A stretch of DNA of 64,000 bases from Microthrixaceae bacterium (GTDB taxonomy: Bacteria > Actinomycetota > Acidimicrobiia > Acidimicrobiales > Microtrichaceae), in contig JACJWI010000005.1 in NCBI GenBank assembly GCA_020637215.1, positions 219,145 through 283,144 on the forward strand, read 5' to 3'. Position 1 is the first letter of the stretch, and every line of letters begins with the position of its first letter. A program made the translations under genes and the position numbers. Positions 51,227-60,014 of the stretch are shown here, in pieces. Under the pieces are notes generated by a model that saw only the letters and a list, made by a program, of their open reading frames with translations, searched no databases and had not been told where the DNA came from.

Positions 51227-52855
51227 TCAACGCCAGCCGGCCTTCTTCATCAGCGACAGGGCCGTGGTCATCACCCGGGCGAAGCCGTCGTCGCCCAGGC
51301 GCTGCAGGGGCGGGGCCAGGTTCATCAGGCGTTGGCGGGCGATGGTCTGGGTCTCGGTGTACTTGAGGATCCCGACCGCGCCGTGGCGACGGCCCAGGCC
51401 CGAGTCGCCCATGCCGCCCATCGGGGCGTCGATGCTGCCCCACGCCGCCGCGTACGCCTCGTTGACGTTGACCGTCCCGGCCCGGAGCCGTGCCGCCACC
51501 GCCCGGCCGCGGGCCGCGGACCGGCTCCATACGCTGGCGTTGAGCCCGTAGGCGGTGTCGTTGGCGGCCTCGACCGCCTCGTCGTCGGAGCCGACCCGGT
51601 AGATCGACACCAGCGGCCCGAATGTCTCCTCGCGCCAGCAGGTCATCGACGAGTCGACGTCGGTGAGCACGGTCGGCTCGTAGAAGTACGGGCCGAGCTC
51701 CGGTCGGGGTCGACCGCCGGCGAGCACGGTCGCGCCCTTGGCCACGGCGTCGTCGACGTGGGCGGACACCACCCCGAGCTGTTCGGCGGAGGTCAGCGTG
51801 CCCATCTGAGCGGAGTAGTCGAACGCGGCGCCGATGGTCATGGACCGGACCGCCTCGACGAACGCGGGCACGAACCGGTCGAACACCGCGTCGGCCACGT
51901 ACATCCGCTCGATCGAGATGCACAGCTGGCCCGACGACGAGAAGCACGCGCGCACCGCCCCCTCGACGGTGCGGGTCAGGTCCGCGTCGTCGAGGACGAC
52001 CATGGCGTTCTTGCCGCCCAGCTCGAGGGAGCAGTCGATCAGCCTCTCGCCGGCCTCGCGTGCGATGTGACGACCGGATGCGGTCGAGCCGGTGAACATG
52101 ACGTAGTCGGCGATGTCGAGCAACGGCGTGCCGATGGCCGAGCCGCGGCCGAGCACGATCTGCCACAGGTCGTCGGGCAGCCCGGCCCGCCGGGCCAGGT
52201 CCAGGGCGAACAGGGCGGTCAGCGCGGTCTGGTTGTCGGCCTTCTGCACCACCGCGTTGCCGGCCATGAGCGCGGGGATGGTGTCGCCGACGCCCAGGCT
52301 GAGCGGGTAGTTCCACGGGGAGATGATCGTCACCACTCCCCGGGGGTGGTGCAGCTCGTGGACCTCGGTGAGCCCGGGGATCAGACCGGTGCGGCGACTC
52401 GGGGCCAGGGTGCGCGCCGCGGTGCGGGCGTAGTAGCGGGCGGTGTTGGCGACGTCCGCGACCTCGAGGAAGGCGTCGCGTCGGGCCTTGCCGTTCTCCC
52501 ACTGGATCAGGTCCATGAACGTGTCGCGGTGCTCGAGCACCAGGTCGTGGAAGCGCAGGAAGACCGCGGCGCGCTCGCCGAAGCCGGTCCGGGCCCATCG
52601 GGCCTGCGCGGCGCGGGCCCGCTCGGCCGCCGTGACCACGTCGTCGGGGCTGCACTGCGGGAGCTCCGCGATCGGCTGACCGTCGAACGGAGCGGTCGAC
52701 GTCACCGACGGGGCGGAACCCGACGCGGGAACCAGGGCGGTCAGGCGCCGGCGCAGCAGGTCGTCGACGCGTGCCGGACGAGACGGCGCTGTCGCCCCTC
52801 CGGGGCCGTTGCCCCGGGACTCGTCGTTGACGGACCGGTCGGCGGTGGTGCTCAT
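51227..52855 (-). CDS. Succinate-semialdehyde dehydrogenase-like aldehyde dehydrogenase
   Basis: A 542-residue NAD(P)-dependent aldehyde dehydrogenase. The catalytic Glu lies in LELGGKNAM (about 276) and Cys in SSSGQLCIS (about 311), with ISPWNYPLSLGVGDTIPALMAGNAV for cofactor binding and EETFGPLVSIYRV. It follows the mycobacterial GabD2 type, with an extra Ala/Arg/Pro-rich 35-residue start. The C-terminal segment PPLQRLGDDGFARVMTTALSLMKKAGWR is typical of that group. Start ATG 52855 is supported by minus-strand TAGCGT (52863-52868), seven bases upstream. Confidence 0.87.
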   Translation of the reverse strand: MSTTADRSVNDESRGNGPGGATAPSRPARVDDLLRRRLTALVPASGSAPSVTSTAPFDGQPIAELPQCSPDDVVTAAERARAAQARWARTGFGERAAVFLRFHDLVLEHRDTFMDLIQWENGKARRDAFLEVADVANTARYYARTAARTLAPSRRTGLIPGLTEVHELHHPRGVVTIISPWNYPLSLGVGDTIPALMAGNAVVQKADNQTALTALFALDLARRAGLPDDLWQIVLGRGSAIGTPLLDIADYVMFTGSTASGRHIAREAGERLIDCSLELGGKNAMVVLDDADLTRTVEGAVRACFSSSGQLCISIERMYVADAVFDRFVPAFVEAVRSMTIGAAFDYSAQMGTLTSAEQLGVVSAHVDDAVAKGATVLAGGRPRPELGPYFYEPTVLTDVDSSMTCWREETFGPLVSIYRVGSDDEAVEAANDTAYGLNASVWSRSAARGRAVAARLRAGTVNVNEAYAAAWGSIDAPMGGMGDSGLGRRHGAVGILKYTETQTIARQRLMNLAPPLQRLGDDGFARVMTTALSLMKKAGWR

Positions 52856-52858
52856 GGG

Positions 52859-52875
52859 CCCGACGCTACGTCGGG
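52859..52875. promoter_or_regulatory. Palindromic operator candidate over the aldehyde dehydrogenase promoter
   Basis: CCCGACG-CTA-CGTCGGG, 7-bp perfect arms. It contains the minus-strand -10 hexamer TAGCGT (52863-52868) of the dehydrogenase and lies 24 bases before the CAGACT -10 (52899-52904) of the divergent hydrolase. A bound dimer would control both genes. Confidence 0.55.
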
Positions 52876-52898
52876 TGACCGTCGGGCGCACCGCCGGG

Positions 52899-52904
52899 CA
52901 GACT
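52899..52904 (+). promoter_or_regulatory. Leaderless -10 element of the alpha/beta hydrolase gene
   Basis: CAGACT, six bases (GGGGAG) before ATG 52911. GGGGAG touches the start codon, too close for a usual Shine-Dalgarno sequence. Confidence 0.55.
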
Positions 52905-52910
52905 GGGGAG

Positions 52911-54236
52911 ATGGCTCGATCGGCGGCAGGACACACGGGGGCGGAGAAGCGGGCGGGCTGGAGCTTCCTGGCCGTGTCGGTCAACAACTCGCTCTACACC
53001 CTCAACGCCTTCCGGCCGAGCAACCGGTTCCGGCTCCTGTTCGGCTGGAGCTTCTTCGCCAGCTGGGTCACCATCGAGCTGGCGCCCTTCATCCTGGCCG
53101 TCGAGGTGCTGCTCGGCGCCTGGTTCGTCAAGCGTGGGGCGCTGCGCACCGCGCCGGGCCGGGCCGGGATGGTCCTCACCCTGGGGACCTGCGTCGGCAT
53201 GGCGGCGACCATCCGCCAGAGCTTCCGGGCCCGTCACGAGATCCGCCAGGCCCTGCGCGACGTCGTCGAGGTCGACCGGGCCGATCCGCTGCCGGTGCGC
53301 TGGGAGCGGCGGGTCGAGTTCGCCCGGGCCGGCGGCCGGTCCCTGCGCATGGACATCCTGCGTCCAGACGTCGCCGACAGCGCCGATGTCGCCGACGGTG
53401 GCCTCCCGGGTCGGCCCGTCCTGGTCCAGGTCCACGGCGGTGGCTGGGTGCTCGGGTTCAAGGAGCGCCAGGGGCAGCTGCTCATGCGTGAGATGGCCGC
53501 CCGCGGGTGGGTGTGCTGCAACGTCGACTACCGGCTCAGCCCCACCGCGACCTTCCCCGACCACCTCGTCGACGTGAAGCGGGCCATCGCCTGGATCCGT
53601 GACAACGCCGACGAGCTCGGCGCCGACCCCGGCTTCGTCGCCGTCACCGGCGGCTCGGCCGGCGGGCACCTCACCGCGTTGACGGCGCTGACCGCGAACC
53701 AGGAGCGCTACCAGCCCGGCTTCGAAGGCGCCGACACCTCGGTCGTCGCGGCCGTCCCGTTCTACGGCGTCTACGACTTCACCGACCGCAACGGCGTGTG
53801 GCCCCCCGACACCCAGTCGATGTTCCTCGCCCCGGTCGTCATGAAGTGCGACCCCGACGAACGCCCGGACCTGTGGGCCGACGCGTCGCCGATCGACCAG
53901 GTGCACGCGGGCGCGCCGACGTTCATGGTCATCCACGGCGACCGGGACGTGCTCGCTCCGGTCGAGGACGCCCGGACCTTCGTGGCCGCGCTGCGCGACG
54001 TGTCCGAGCAGCCCGTCTACTACCTGGAGCTCAAGGGCGCCCAGCACGCGTTCGAGACGTTCGCGTCGGTGCGGGCCAACGCGGTGATCGCCGCGGTCGG
54101 CCGGTTCCTCGACGGGGTCCACCACGCGTACGTCACCGGACCGGGTTGGGTGGCCGAGCCCGACGAGGTGCGCGAGGCGGTCGAGGAGCGCCTCGGCGAC
54201 CGCATCACCGACCCCCAGCCGATCTCGGGGTCCTGA
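52911..54236 (+). CDS. Membrane-anchored lipase/esterase of the alpha/beta hydrolase (HSL-type) family
   Basis: A 441-residue protein: two N-terminal hydrophobic helices (about 45-68 and 82-102) and a hydrolase domain with oxyanion motif HGGGW (about 174-178), nucleophile GGSAGG (Ser near 247), an Asp in HGDRDVL (about 345) and His in GAQHAFE (near 379). HGGGW plus G-x-S-x-G place it with hormone-sensitive-lipase-like enzymes, several of which are membrane-linked lipases in mycobacteria. Substrates are lipid esters or sterol esters by family only. The stop codon lies in the stem of the hairpin at 54227. Confidence 0.85.
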   Translation: MARSAAGHTGAEKRAGWSFLAVSVNNSLYTLNAFRPSNRFRLLFGWSFFASWVTIELAPFILAVEVLLGAWFVKRGALRTAPGRAGMVLTLGTCVGMAATIRQSFRARHEIRQALRDVVEVDRADPLPVRWERRVEFARAGGRSLRMDILRPDVADSADVADGGLPGRPVLVQVHGGGWVLGFKERQGQLLMREMAARGWVCCNVDYRLSPTATFPDHLVDVKRAIAWIRDNADELGADPGFVAVTGGSAGGHLTALTALTANQERYQPGFEGADTSVVAAVPFYGVYDFTDRNGVWPPDTQSMFLAPVVMKCDPDERPDLWADASPIDQVHAGAPTFMVIHGDRDVLAPVEDARTFVAALRDVSEQPVYYLELKGAQHAFETFASVRANAVIAAVGRFLDGVHHAYVTGPGWVAEPDEVREAVEERLGDRITDPQPISGS

Positions 54237-54263
54237 GCGACACACCTTGTCGCTCAGGACCCC
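54227..54263. terminator. 16-bp hairpin between the hydrolase and surE genes
   Basis: Perfect stem 54227-54242 with 54248-54263 and loop CACCT. It contains the TGA of the hydrolase (54234-54236). It sits at a convergent junction and can fold from either transcript, but has no U-tract. Confidence 0.7.
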
Positions 54264-54284
54264 CAGAATCCGGCGACGTCCGGC

Positions 54285-55184
54285 TCAGAGGTAGGCGTCG
54301 CCCAGGTGGGGGCGCACGAGGGTGCCCTCGAGCGACCCGCCGGGCACCCGGTGCACCTCGTGCAGCTCGGCTCCCGGGACGATCCGTGCCGCGACGTCGA
54401 GGTCGTCGTGACGGCCGACGACGCCGCTGTCGGGCGGAGCCGGCCACGACTCGGCCACCCCGACGAGGGCGGTCAGCGACGCCCAGCCGCGCTGGAGCGC
54501 GCCCTGGTCGGTGTCCTCGGGCGGCTCGTAGCCGGTCGGGGTCAGCTCCCACTGCAGGGACTGGTCGTCGCGGGACGACACCGTGGCCCGGACGGCTCCG
54601 AACGGGGCCAGGTGCGTCCAGCGGACACCCTTCACCTGGTCGCGGTCCAGCGCCGGGACGTTCAGGTTCAACACGCTGCCGACCGGGGAGTCGACCACCA
54701 GCGGCAATGTCTCCACCGCGATGCTCGCCGCGGTGTCCCAGCGCCAGCCCTCGGCTCCGGGACCGCCGCCGGCCGCGGCGTCGACGCTGACCGCCAGGCC
54801 GGACACCCCGAAGTTCTGTCCTGCCAACGCGGCGCCGACCGTGCCCGAGTGCAGGATCGCACGACCGGTGTTGGCGCCGGCGTTGATGCCCGACACCACC
54901 AGGTCCGGCAACTCCCCGAACGCCCCGAGTCGGCCGGCGACGACGCACAGCGCCGGTGGTCCGTCGAAGGCCCACGCCTCGATTCCGTCGCCATCGGGGA
55001 TCCGGGCACTCGCCACGCCCAGGGCGCTGTCGGGACGGAGGTTCCCCAGGGCAGCCCCTGCCCCGCTCCAGTCGCTCGACGGTGCCACCACCACGATCTC
55101 GTGGCCGGTGCCGGCCAGAGCACGGGCCAGCTCGTGGATGCCTTCGCTGTCGATGCCGTCGTCGTTGGTGACCAGGATCCTCAT
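54285..55184 (-). CDS. surE: 5'-nucleotidase SurE
   Basis: A 299-residue SurE-family phosphatase: MRILVTNDDGIDSEGI supplies the metal-binding Asp pair, with APSSDWSGAG for the conserved Ser, and ISGINAGANTGR later for the Asn. It removes phosphate from nucleoside 5'-monophosphates in the cytoplasm. It is about 45 residues longer than Escherichia coli SurE, mostly in the middle and C-terminal parts. Minus-strand TACCGT (55193-55198), eight bases before the ATG, sets the start. Confidence 0.9.
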   Translation of the reverse strand: MRILVTNDDGIDSEGIHELARALAGTGHEIVVVAPSSDWSGAGAALGNLRPDSALGVASARIPDGDGIEAWAFDGPPALCVVAGRLGAFGELPDLVVSGINAGANTGRAILHSGTVGAALAGQNFGVSGLAVSVDAAAGGGPGAEGWRWDTAASIAVETLPLVVDSPVGSVLNLNVPALDRDQVKGVRWTHLAPFGAVRATVSSRDDQSLQWELTPTGYEPPEDTDQGALQRGWASLTALVGVAESWPAPPDSGVVGRHDDLDVAARIVPGAELHEVHRVPGGSLEGTLVRPHLGDAYL

Positions 55185-55192
55185 CGTCGTCG

Positions 55193-55198
55193 ACGGTA
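55193..55198 (-). promoter_or_regulatory. Leaderless -10 element of surE
   Basis: TACCGT on the minus strand, eight bases before ATG 55184. Confidence 0.55.
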
Positions 55199-55425
55199 CC
55201 TCCCGGCCCCGGACGGCGGTGGCGTCGGTGGCTGAGCCCGTCCGGAGGTCGAGGGCTCGCTGAGACGAAGGTCACCGAGGGGAGTTCAGGGTTCTTGGCG
55301 CGTCGCGCATCGGCTCCTTTACCCTTCCCCGGAGAGGAAGGTAGGTCGGAAGTGGAAGGTCCGATGCGGTCGTCGTCGGCCGCGTGTGTGCGTTCGACGG
55401 AGCCAACGGTGGATCGGGAGCAGCA

Positions 55426-56058
55426 GTGACCATCGCGGACGCCCTGACGAGCCGCGGACGCTGGCCGATCGTCGCGGATCCGGCAGGGCGGGAGGTCCTG
55501 TCCTGGCTCGTGGTCGCCTCGCTCCTAGAGGCGCACGCCGAGCTGGGCGTCGTCGAGACGCACCCCGGCTACGACGGCGAGTACGACTGCCTGTCGGTGT
55601 ACGACCGGACCCGCCTGGACCGGGGCCCGCTGCTCGACCTCGACCGGAACGGCGTCGCCCACATCGCCCCGCTCGCCGGCGGCGCCGACACGTGGCCCGA
55701 CGTCTGGGACCGCTGCGCGGAGGACGGACCGGTGGTGGTGGCCGGCGGACTTCGGGCGCGGGTGGGGCTCGGTGCACCGTGCGCCCACGGCGGCCGCGAG
55801 TCGCACACCGTGTCCCAGATCGCCCGGCGCCTGCTCAAGCTGCACCTCTCGGAGATCCCGGGCACGTGGAGCTGCCGCAACGGCATCGCCGACAGCTCAC
55901 GGGGACCCGAACGCCGCCTCGGGCTCTTCGCCGAGGTCCCCGCCGGGATGGAACGATTGGCCGCGGCGCCCACTCACCCGTTGGGGGATCCGGCCTACGC
56001 GTTCTGGTTCCTGCTGCGCGACGGCGTGCCGATCAGCTGCCTCGACACGTTCCACTGA
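55426..56058 (+). CDS. Unknown 210-residue soluble protein
   Basis: Not recognised. It starts TIADALTSRGRWPIVADPAGREVLSWLVVASLLEAHAELGVVETHPGYDGEYDCLSVYDR, has a Gly/Ala-rich middle and a Cys/His-containing segment (ARVGLGAPCAHGGRESHTV), and ends WFLLRDGVPISCLDTFH. No signal peptide or membrane helix. GTG 55426 is chosen because GGGAG (55416-55420) lies five bases upstream; a GTG 14 codons earlier is less likely. The 240-base region upstream holds the surE promoter, a small CCTTCC/GGAAGG hairpin (55323-55341) and no other gene. Confidence 0.6.
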   Translation: MTIADALTSRGRWPIVADPAGREVLSWLVVASLLEAHAELGVVETHPGYDGEYDCLSVYDRTRLDRGPLLDLDRNGVAHIAPLAGGADTWPDVWDRCAEDGPVVVAGGLRARVGLGAPCAHGGRESHTVSQIARRLLKLHLSEIPGTWSCRNGIADSSRGPERRLGLFAEVPAGMERLAAAPTHPLGDPAYAFWFLLRDGVPISCLDTFH

Positions 56059-56139
56059 CCCACCCCGACGCACACCCGGGTGGGCGCGGCGCTCCGAAAC
56101 CGTCTGGGGCGACCGTCCGGCCGGCAGCAGAATGTCCCG

Positions 56140-58008
56140 GTGAGCACCACCTCGTTCCCGCTGTCGACCACGCCCCCGTTGCGGGACCTGTGGCGCCACG
56201 CCGCCCGACGCCGACCGACGGTGGTGGCGGCGACGGTCCTGTCGACGGCCAACAAGCTCTTCGACGTGCTGCCCGAGCTGCTCATCGGCGTCGCGGTCGA
56301 CGTGGTGGTCAACGAGGGCGAGTCGATGGTCGGTCGCCTCACCGGAGTGCAGGACCGCTTCGGCCAGCTCGTGATCCTGGCGATCGTCACCGTCGTGATC
56401 TGGGTGTGCGAGTCCGCGACCGACTACGCCGCGCACCGCACGTGGCGGAACCTGGCCCAGGCCGTCGAGCACGACACCCGCATGGAGGCGTACCGCCACA
56501 TCCAGTCCCTCGAGATGGCGTACTTCGAGGACACCACCTCCGGCGGGCTGATGACGATCCTCAACGACGACGTCAACCAGCTCGAACGGTTCCTCGACGT
56601 GGGAGCGGACCGCATCATCCAGTCGATCGCCAACGTGGTGCTCGTCGGCGCGGTCTTCGCGGTGATCTCCCCGACGCTGATGGTGCTGGCGTTCCTCCCC
56701 ATCCCGGTGATCGTGGTCGGCTCCCTGCGCTACCAGAAGCGCCTCGAACCCCGCTACGACGCGGTGCGGGCCGCCGCGGCCGACATCGGCCACACCCTGT
56801 CCAACAGCCTGGGCGGGGTGGCGACGGTCAAGGCGTTCAGCGGCGAGGAGCGCGAGGTGGCGCGCCTCGAGGCCGAGAGCTCCAACTATCGCGAGACCAA
56901 CGGGCGGGCGATCGCCCTGTCGAGCGCCTTCATCCCGTTGATCCGCATGGCGATCCTGGCCGGGTTCACCATGACGCTGCTCGTCGGTGGCAAGGCCGCC
57001 CTCGACGGGACCCTGGCCGTCGGCATGTACTCGGTGCTGGTGTTCATGACCCAACGGCTCCTGTGGCCGTTGACCGAGCTGGGCGAGATCCTCGACCTCT
57101 ACCAGCGGGCGATGGCGAGCTGCCGCCGGATCTTCGGGCTGCTGGAGATGGAACCCCGGATCCGGCCCGGATCCCGCGACCTTCCCGTTCCGGTGCGGGG
57201 CGACGTGCGCTTCGACGACGTCACCTTCAGCTACCACCGCGCCGCGCCCGTGCCGACCGGGACCGCCCCGGACGAGGAGGCGCCGGGCCCGGCGTCGGGG
57301 AGCGACGACGTCGACCGCAACGTCCTGCGGGGGTTCTCGCTGCACGTGCCCGCGGGGGAGACCCACGCCATCGTCGGTTCGACCGGGTCGGGCAAGTCGA
57401 CGGTGCTCAAGCTCCTCCTGCGGCTCTACGAACCGGACTCGGGCACGGTCACCCTGGACGACATCCCGGTCGCGGAGCTGACGTTCGCCTCGTTGCGGGG
57501 CAGCACCGGTCTGGTCCCCCAGGAGGTGTTCCTGTTCCACGGGAGCGTCGCGGACAACATCGCCTACGGCCGTCCCGACGCGACGCGTGATCAGATCGTC
57601 GCCGCGGCGGAGCTCGCCGAGGCCGACGCGTTCATCCGGGCGATGCCCCACGGCTACGACTCGATGGTGGGCGAGCGCGGCCAGAAGCTGTCGGGTGGTC
57701 AGCGCCAGCGACTCACCCTGGCCCGGGCGATCCTGCGCGACCCGGCGGTGCTCCTGCTCGACGAGGCCACCTCGGCCATCGACAACGAGACCGAGGCCGC
57801 CATCCAGGAGTCGCTGGCGCAGGTGTCGCTCGACCGGACGACGATCGTGATCGCCCACCGCCTGTCGACCATCCGCCACGCCCACCGGATCCACGTCATG
57901 GAGGCGGGGCGGATCGTCGAGGCGGGAACCCACGACGAGCTGCTCGACATCGGCGGCTTGTACGCCGCGCTGTGGCGGGTCCAGACCGGCGAGCTCGCCC
58001 CCCGCTGA
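56140..58008 (+). CDS. ABC exporter, fused membrane and ATPase domains
   Basis: A 622-residue half-transporter. Six membrane helices occupy about 25-310, followed by the ATPase with Walker A GSTGSGKST (about 412), Q-loop VPQEVFLF, signature LSGGQRQ (about 516), Walker B VLLLDEATSAID (about 536) and switch His in IAHRLST. An acidic Pro/Ala insert (TGTAPDEEAPGPASGSDD) near 385 is unusual. It would dimerise to export lipids, drugs or peptides; the substrate is unknown. The GTG start has CAGAAT (56128-56133) six bases upstream. Confidence 0.88.
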   Translation: MSTTSFPLSTTPPLRDLWRHAARRRPTVVAATVLSTANKLFDVLPELLIGVAVDVVVNEGESMVGRLTGVQDRFGQLVILAIVTVVIWVCESATDYAAHRTWRNLAQAVEHDTRMEAYRHIQSLEMAYFEDTTSGGLMTILNDDVNQLERFLDVGADRIIQSIANVVLVGAVFAVISPTLMVLAFLPIPVIVVGSLRYQKRLEPRYDAVRAAAADIGHTLSNSLGGVATVKAFSGEEREVARLEAESSNYRETNGRAIALSSAFIPLIRMAILAGFTMTLLVGGKAALDGTLAVGMYSVLVFMTQRLLWPLTELGEILDLYQRAMASCRRIFGLLEMEPRIRPGSRDLPVPVRGDVRFDDVTFSYHRAAPVPTGTAPDEEAPGPASGSDDVDRNVLRGFSLHVPAGETHAIVGSTGSGKSTVLKLLLRLYEPDSGTVTLDDIPVAELTFASLRGSTGLVPQEVFLFHGSVADNIAYGRPDATRDQIVAAAELAEADAFIRAMPHGYDSMVGERGQKLSGGQRQRLTLARAILRDPAVLLLDEATSAIDNETEAAIQESLAQVSLDRTTIVIAHRLSTIRHAHRIHVMEAGRIVEAGTHDELLDIGGLYAALWRVQTGELAPR

Positions 58009-58127
58009 TCCGGGCCGCAGCCGCCCCATCGGAGCGCCCCGCGGGGAAATCTCGGCGATGGGATCGCGGTGGGTGAGCCGGGCGGTAGGTTCGAGGGGCG
58101 AAGGACCACGCGGAACAAGGGGGTTCC

Positions 58128-60014
58128 ATGTCCACCACAGTCAGCACGCCGGACCAGACCGGGGTCGAGCCCCACGAGCTCGATCGGGTGGTCGTCCGAT
58201 TCGCCGGTGACTCCGGCGACGGGATGCAGCTGGTCGGTGACCGCTTCACCGAGCTGTCGGCCATCTTCGGCAACGACCTGGCCACCCTTCCGAACTACCC
58301 GGCCGAGATCCGCGCCCCCGCCGGCACCGTGGCGGGGGTGTCGTCGTTCCAGGTCCACATCTCCGACAGCGACATCGTCACTCCGGGGGACTCGCCCAAC
58401 GTGCTCGTCGCCATGAACCCGGCCGCGCTGCGGGCCAACGTCGCGGACCTGGCGCCCGGCTCGACGATCATCGTCAACTCCGACGCCTTCGACGAGCGCG
58501 ACCTCGACAAGGCCGGCTACGCCGAGAACCCGCTCCTCGACGGGTCCCTGGCCCGCTTCACGCTGCACCAGGTGCCGATGACGTCGATCACCCTCGAGGC
58601 CACCGCCGAGCTGGGCGTCAAGCGCCGCGACGCCGAGCGGTCCAAGAACTTCTTCGCCCTCGGGCTGATCTGCTGGATGTACACCCGACCGATCCAGCCG
58701 CTGCTCGACTGGATCACCAACAAGTACGACGCCCGACCGCTGGTGCGCGACTCCAACCTGGCGGCGCTGCGGGCCGGACGGAACTTCGGCGAGACCGCCG
58801 AGCTGTTCGACCACCCGTACTCGGTCGCGCCGGCCCCGTTGCCGCCGGGCACCTACTCCAACGTCAACGGCAACACCGCGGTCGCCTGGGGTCTGGTGGC
58901 GGCCGGCCAGCTCTCGGGCCTGCGGGTCGTGTACGCCAGCTACCCGATCACTCCGGCGTCCGACATCCTCCACGAGCTCAGCCGGCGCAAGAACTTCGAC
59001 GTGTGGACCATGCAGGCCGAGGACGAGATCGCGGCCGCGGCGATCGCGGTGGGCGCCGCGTTCGCCGGCACCCTCGCCGTGACCGGCACCTCGGGCCCGG
59101 GCCTCGACCTCAAGTCCGAGGCGATCGGACTGGCGATCAGCCTCGAGCTGCCGATGGTCATCGTCGACGTGCAGCGGGCCGGGCCGTCGACCGGCATGCC
59201 GACCAAGACCGAGCAGACCGACCTGCTGTCGGCCATCCACGGCCGTCACGGCGAGTCGCCGCTTCCGGTGGTGGCGGCCAAGTCGCCCGCGCACTGCTTC
59301 GACGCCGCCATCGAGGCCTCCCGACTGGCGCTGAAGTACCGCACCCCGGTCATCCTGCTGACCGACGGCTACCTGGCCAACGGTGCCGAACCGTGGCGGC
59401 TGCCGGAGATGGCCGACCTGCCCGACCTGTCGGTGGAGTTCGCCACCCGGACGAACCACACCGAACCCGACGGCCGTGAGACGTTCTGGCCCTACCTGCG
59501 GGACCCCGAGACCCTCACCCGGCCGTGGGCCGTCCCCGGCACCCCCGGGCTGCAGCACCGCATCGGCGGGATCGAGAAGCAGGACGGCTCGGGCAACATC
59601 AGCTACCAGCCCGACAACCACGAGCACATGGTCCGACTTCGCCAGGCTCGTGTCGATGACATCGCGGCCGACATCCCGGGCGTGATGCTCGACGAGGACG
59701 ACGACGCCGAGCTGCTGGTCATCGGCTGGGGTTCGACATGGGGGGCGATCACCGCCGGTGTCCGTCGGGTCCGCCGTCAGGGTCGACGGGTCTCCCAGGC
59801 GCACCTCGTGCACGTGAACCCGCTGCCGCCGGACCTGGGGGATGTGCTGGCGCGGTACCCCAAGGTCCTGTGCCCCGAGCTCAACCTCGGTCAGATGACC
59901 GGCATCCTGCGGGACCGCTACCTGGCCGACGTGAGGAGCTTCACCAAGGTGTCGGGGTTGCCCTTCGGCGCCCATGAGATGGAAGAGCGGATGATCGCGG
60001 AGCTGGACCGATGA
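58128..60014 (+). CDS. korA: KorA, gamma-alpha fused subunit of 2-oxoacid:ferredoxin oxidoreductase
   Basis: A 628-residue fusion: an N-terminal gamma domain with GDSGDGMQLVGDRF (about 24-37), then the alpha domain containing NTAVAWGLVAAGQLSGLR and YPITPASDI (about 270), EDEIAAAAIAVGAAFAG, TSGPGLDLKSEAIGLA and GPSTGMPTKTEQTDL. The actinobacterial KorAB enzyme makes succinyl-CoA from 2-oxoglutarate and passes electrons to ferredoxin. It could supply a CoA-linked or ferredoxin-linked TCA step. A TAGGTT -10 (58086-58091) and AAGGGGG ribosome-binding site precede ATG 58128. Its stop overlaps korB (ATGA). Confidence 0.93.
   Translation: MSTTVSTPDQTGVEPHELDRVVVRFAGDSGDGMQLVGDRFTELSAIFGNDLATLPNYPAEIRAPAGTVAGVSSFQVHISDSDIVTPGDSPNVLVAMNPAALRANVADLAPGSTIIVNSDAFDERDLDKAGYAENPLLDGSLARFTLHQVPMTSITLEATAELGVKRRDAERSKNFFALGLICWMYTRPIQPLLDWITNKYDARPLVRDSNLAALRAGRNFGETAELFDHPYSVAPAPLPPGTYSNVNGNTAVAWGLVAAGQLSGLRVVYASYPITPASDILHELSRRKNFDVWTMQAEDEIAAAAIAVGAAFAGTLAVTGTSGPGLDLKSEAIGLAISLELPMVIVDVQRAGPSTGMPTKTEQTDLLSAIHGRHGESPLPVVAAKSPAHCFDAAIEASRLALKYRTPVILLTDGYLANGAEPWRLPEMADLPDLSVEFATRTNHTEPDGRETFWPYLRDPETLTRPWAVPGTPGLQHRIGGIEKQDGSGNISYQPDNHEHMVRLRQARVDDIAADIPGVMLDEDDDAELLVIGWGSTWGAITAGVRRVRRQGRRVSQAHLVHVNPLPPDLGDVLARYPKVLCPELNLGQMTGILRDRYLADVRSFTKVSGLPFGAHEMEERMIAELDR

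Noticed and set aside
55897..58029. A 710-codon minus-strand frame opposite the ABC exporter
   Set aside because: Composition and lack of motifs mark it as antisense shadow; the plus strand holds a complete ABC transporter.
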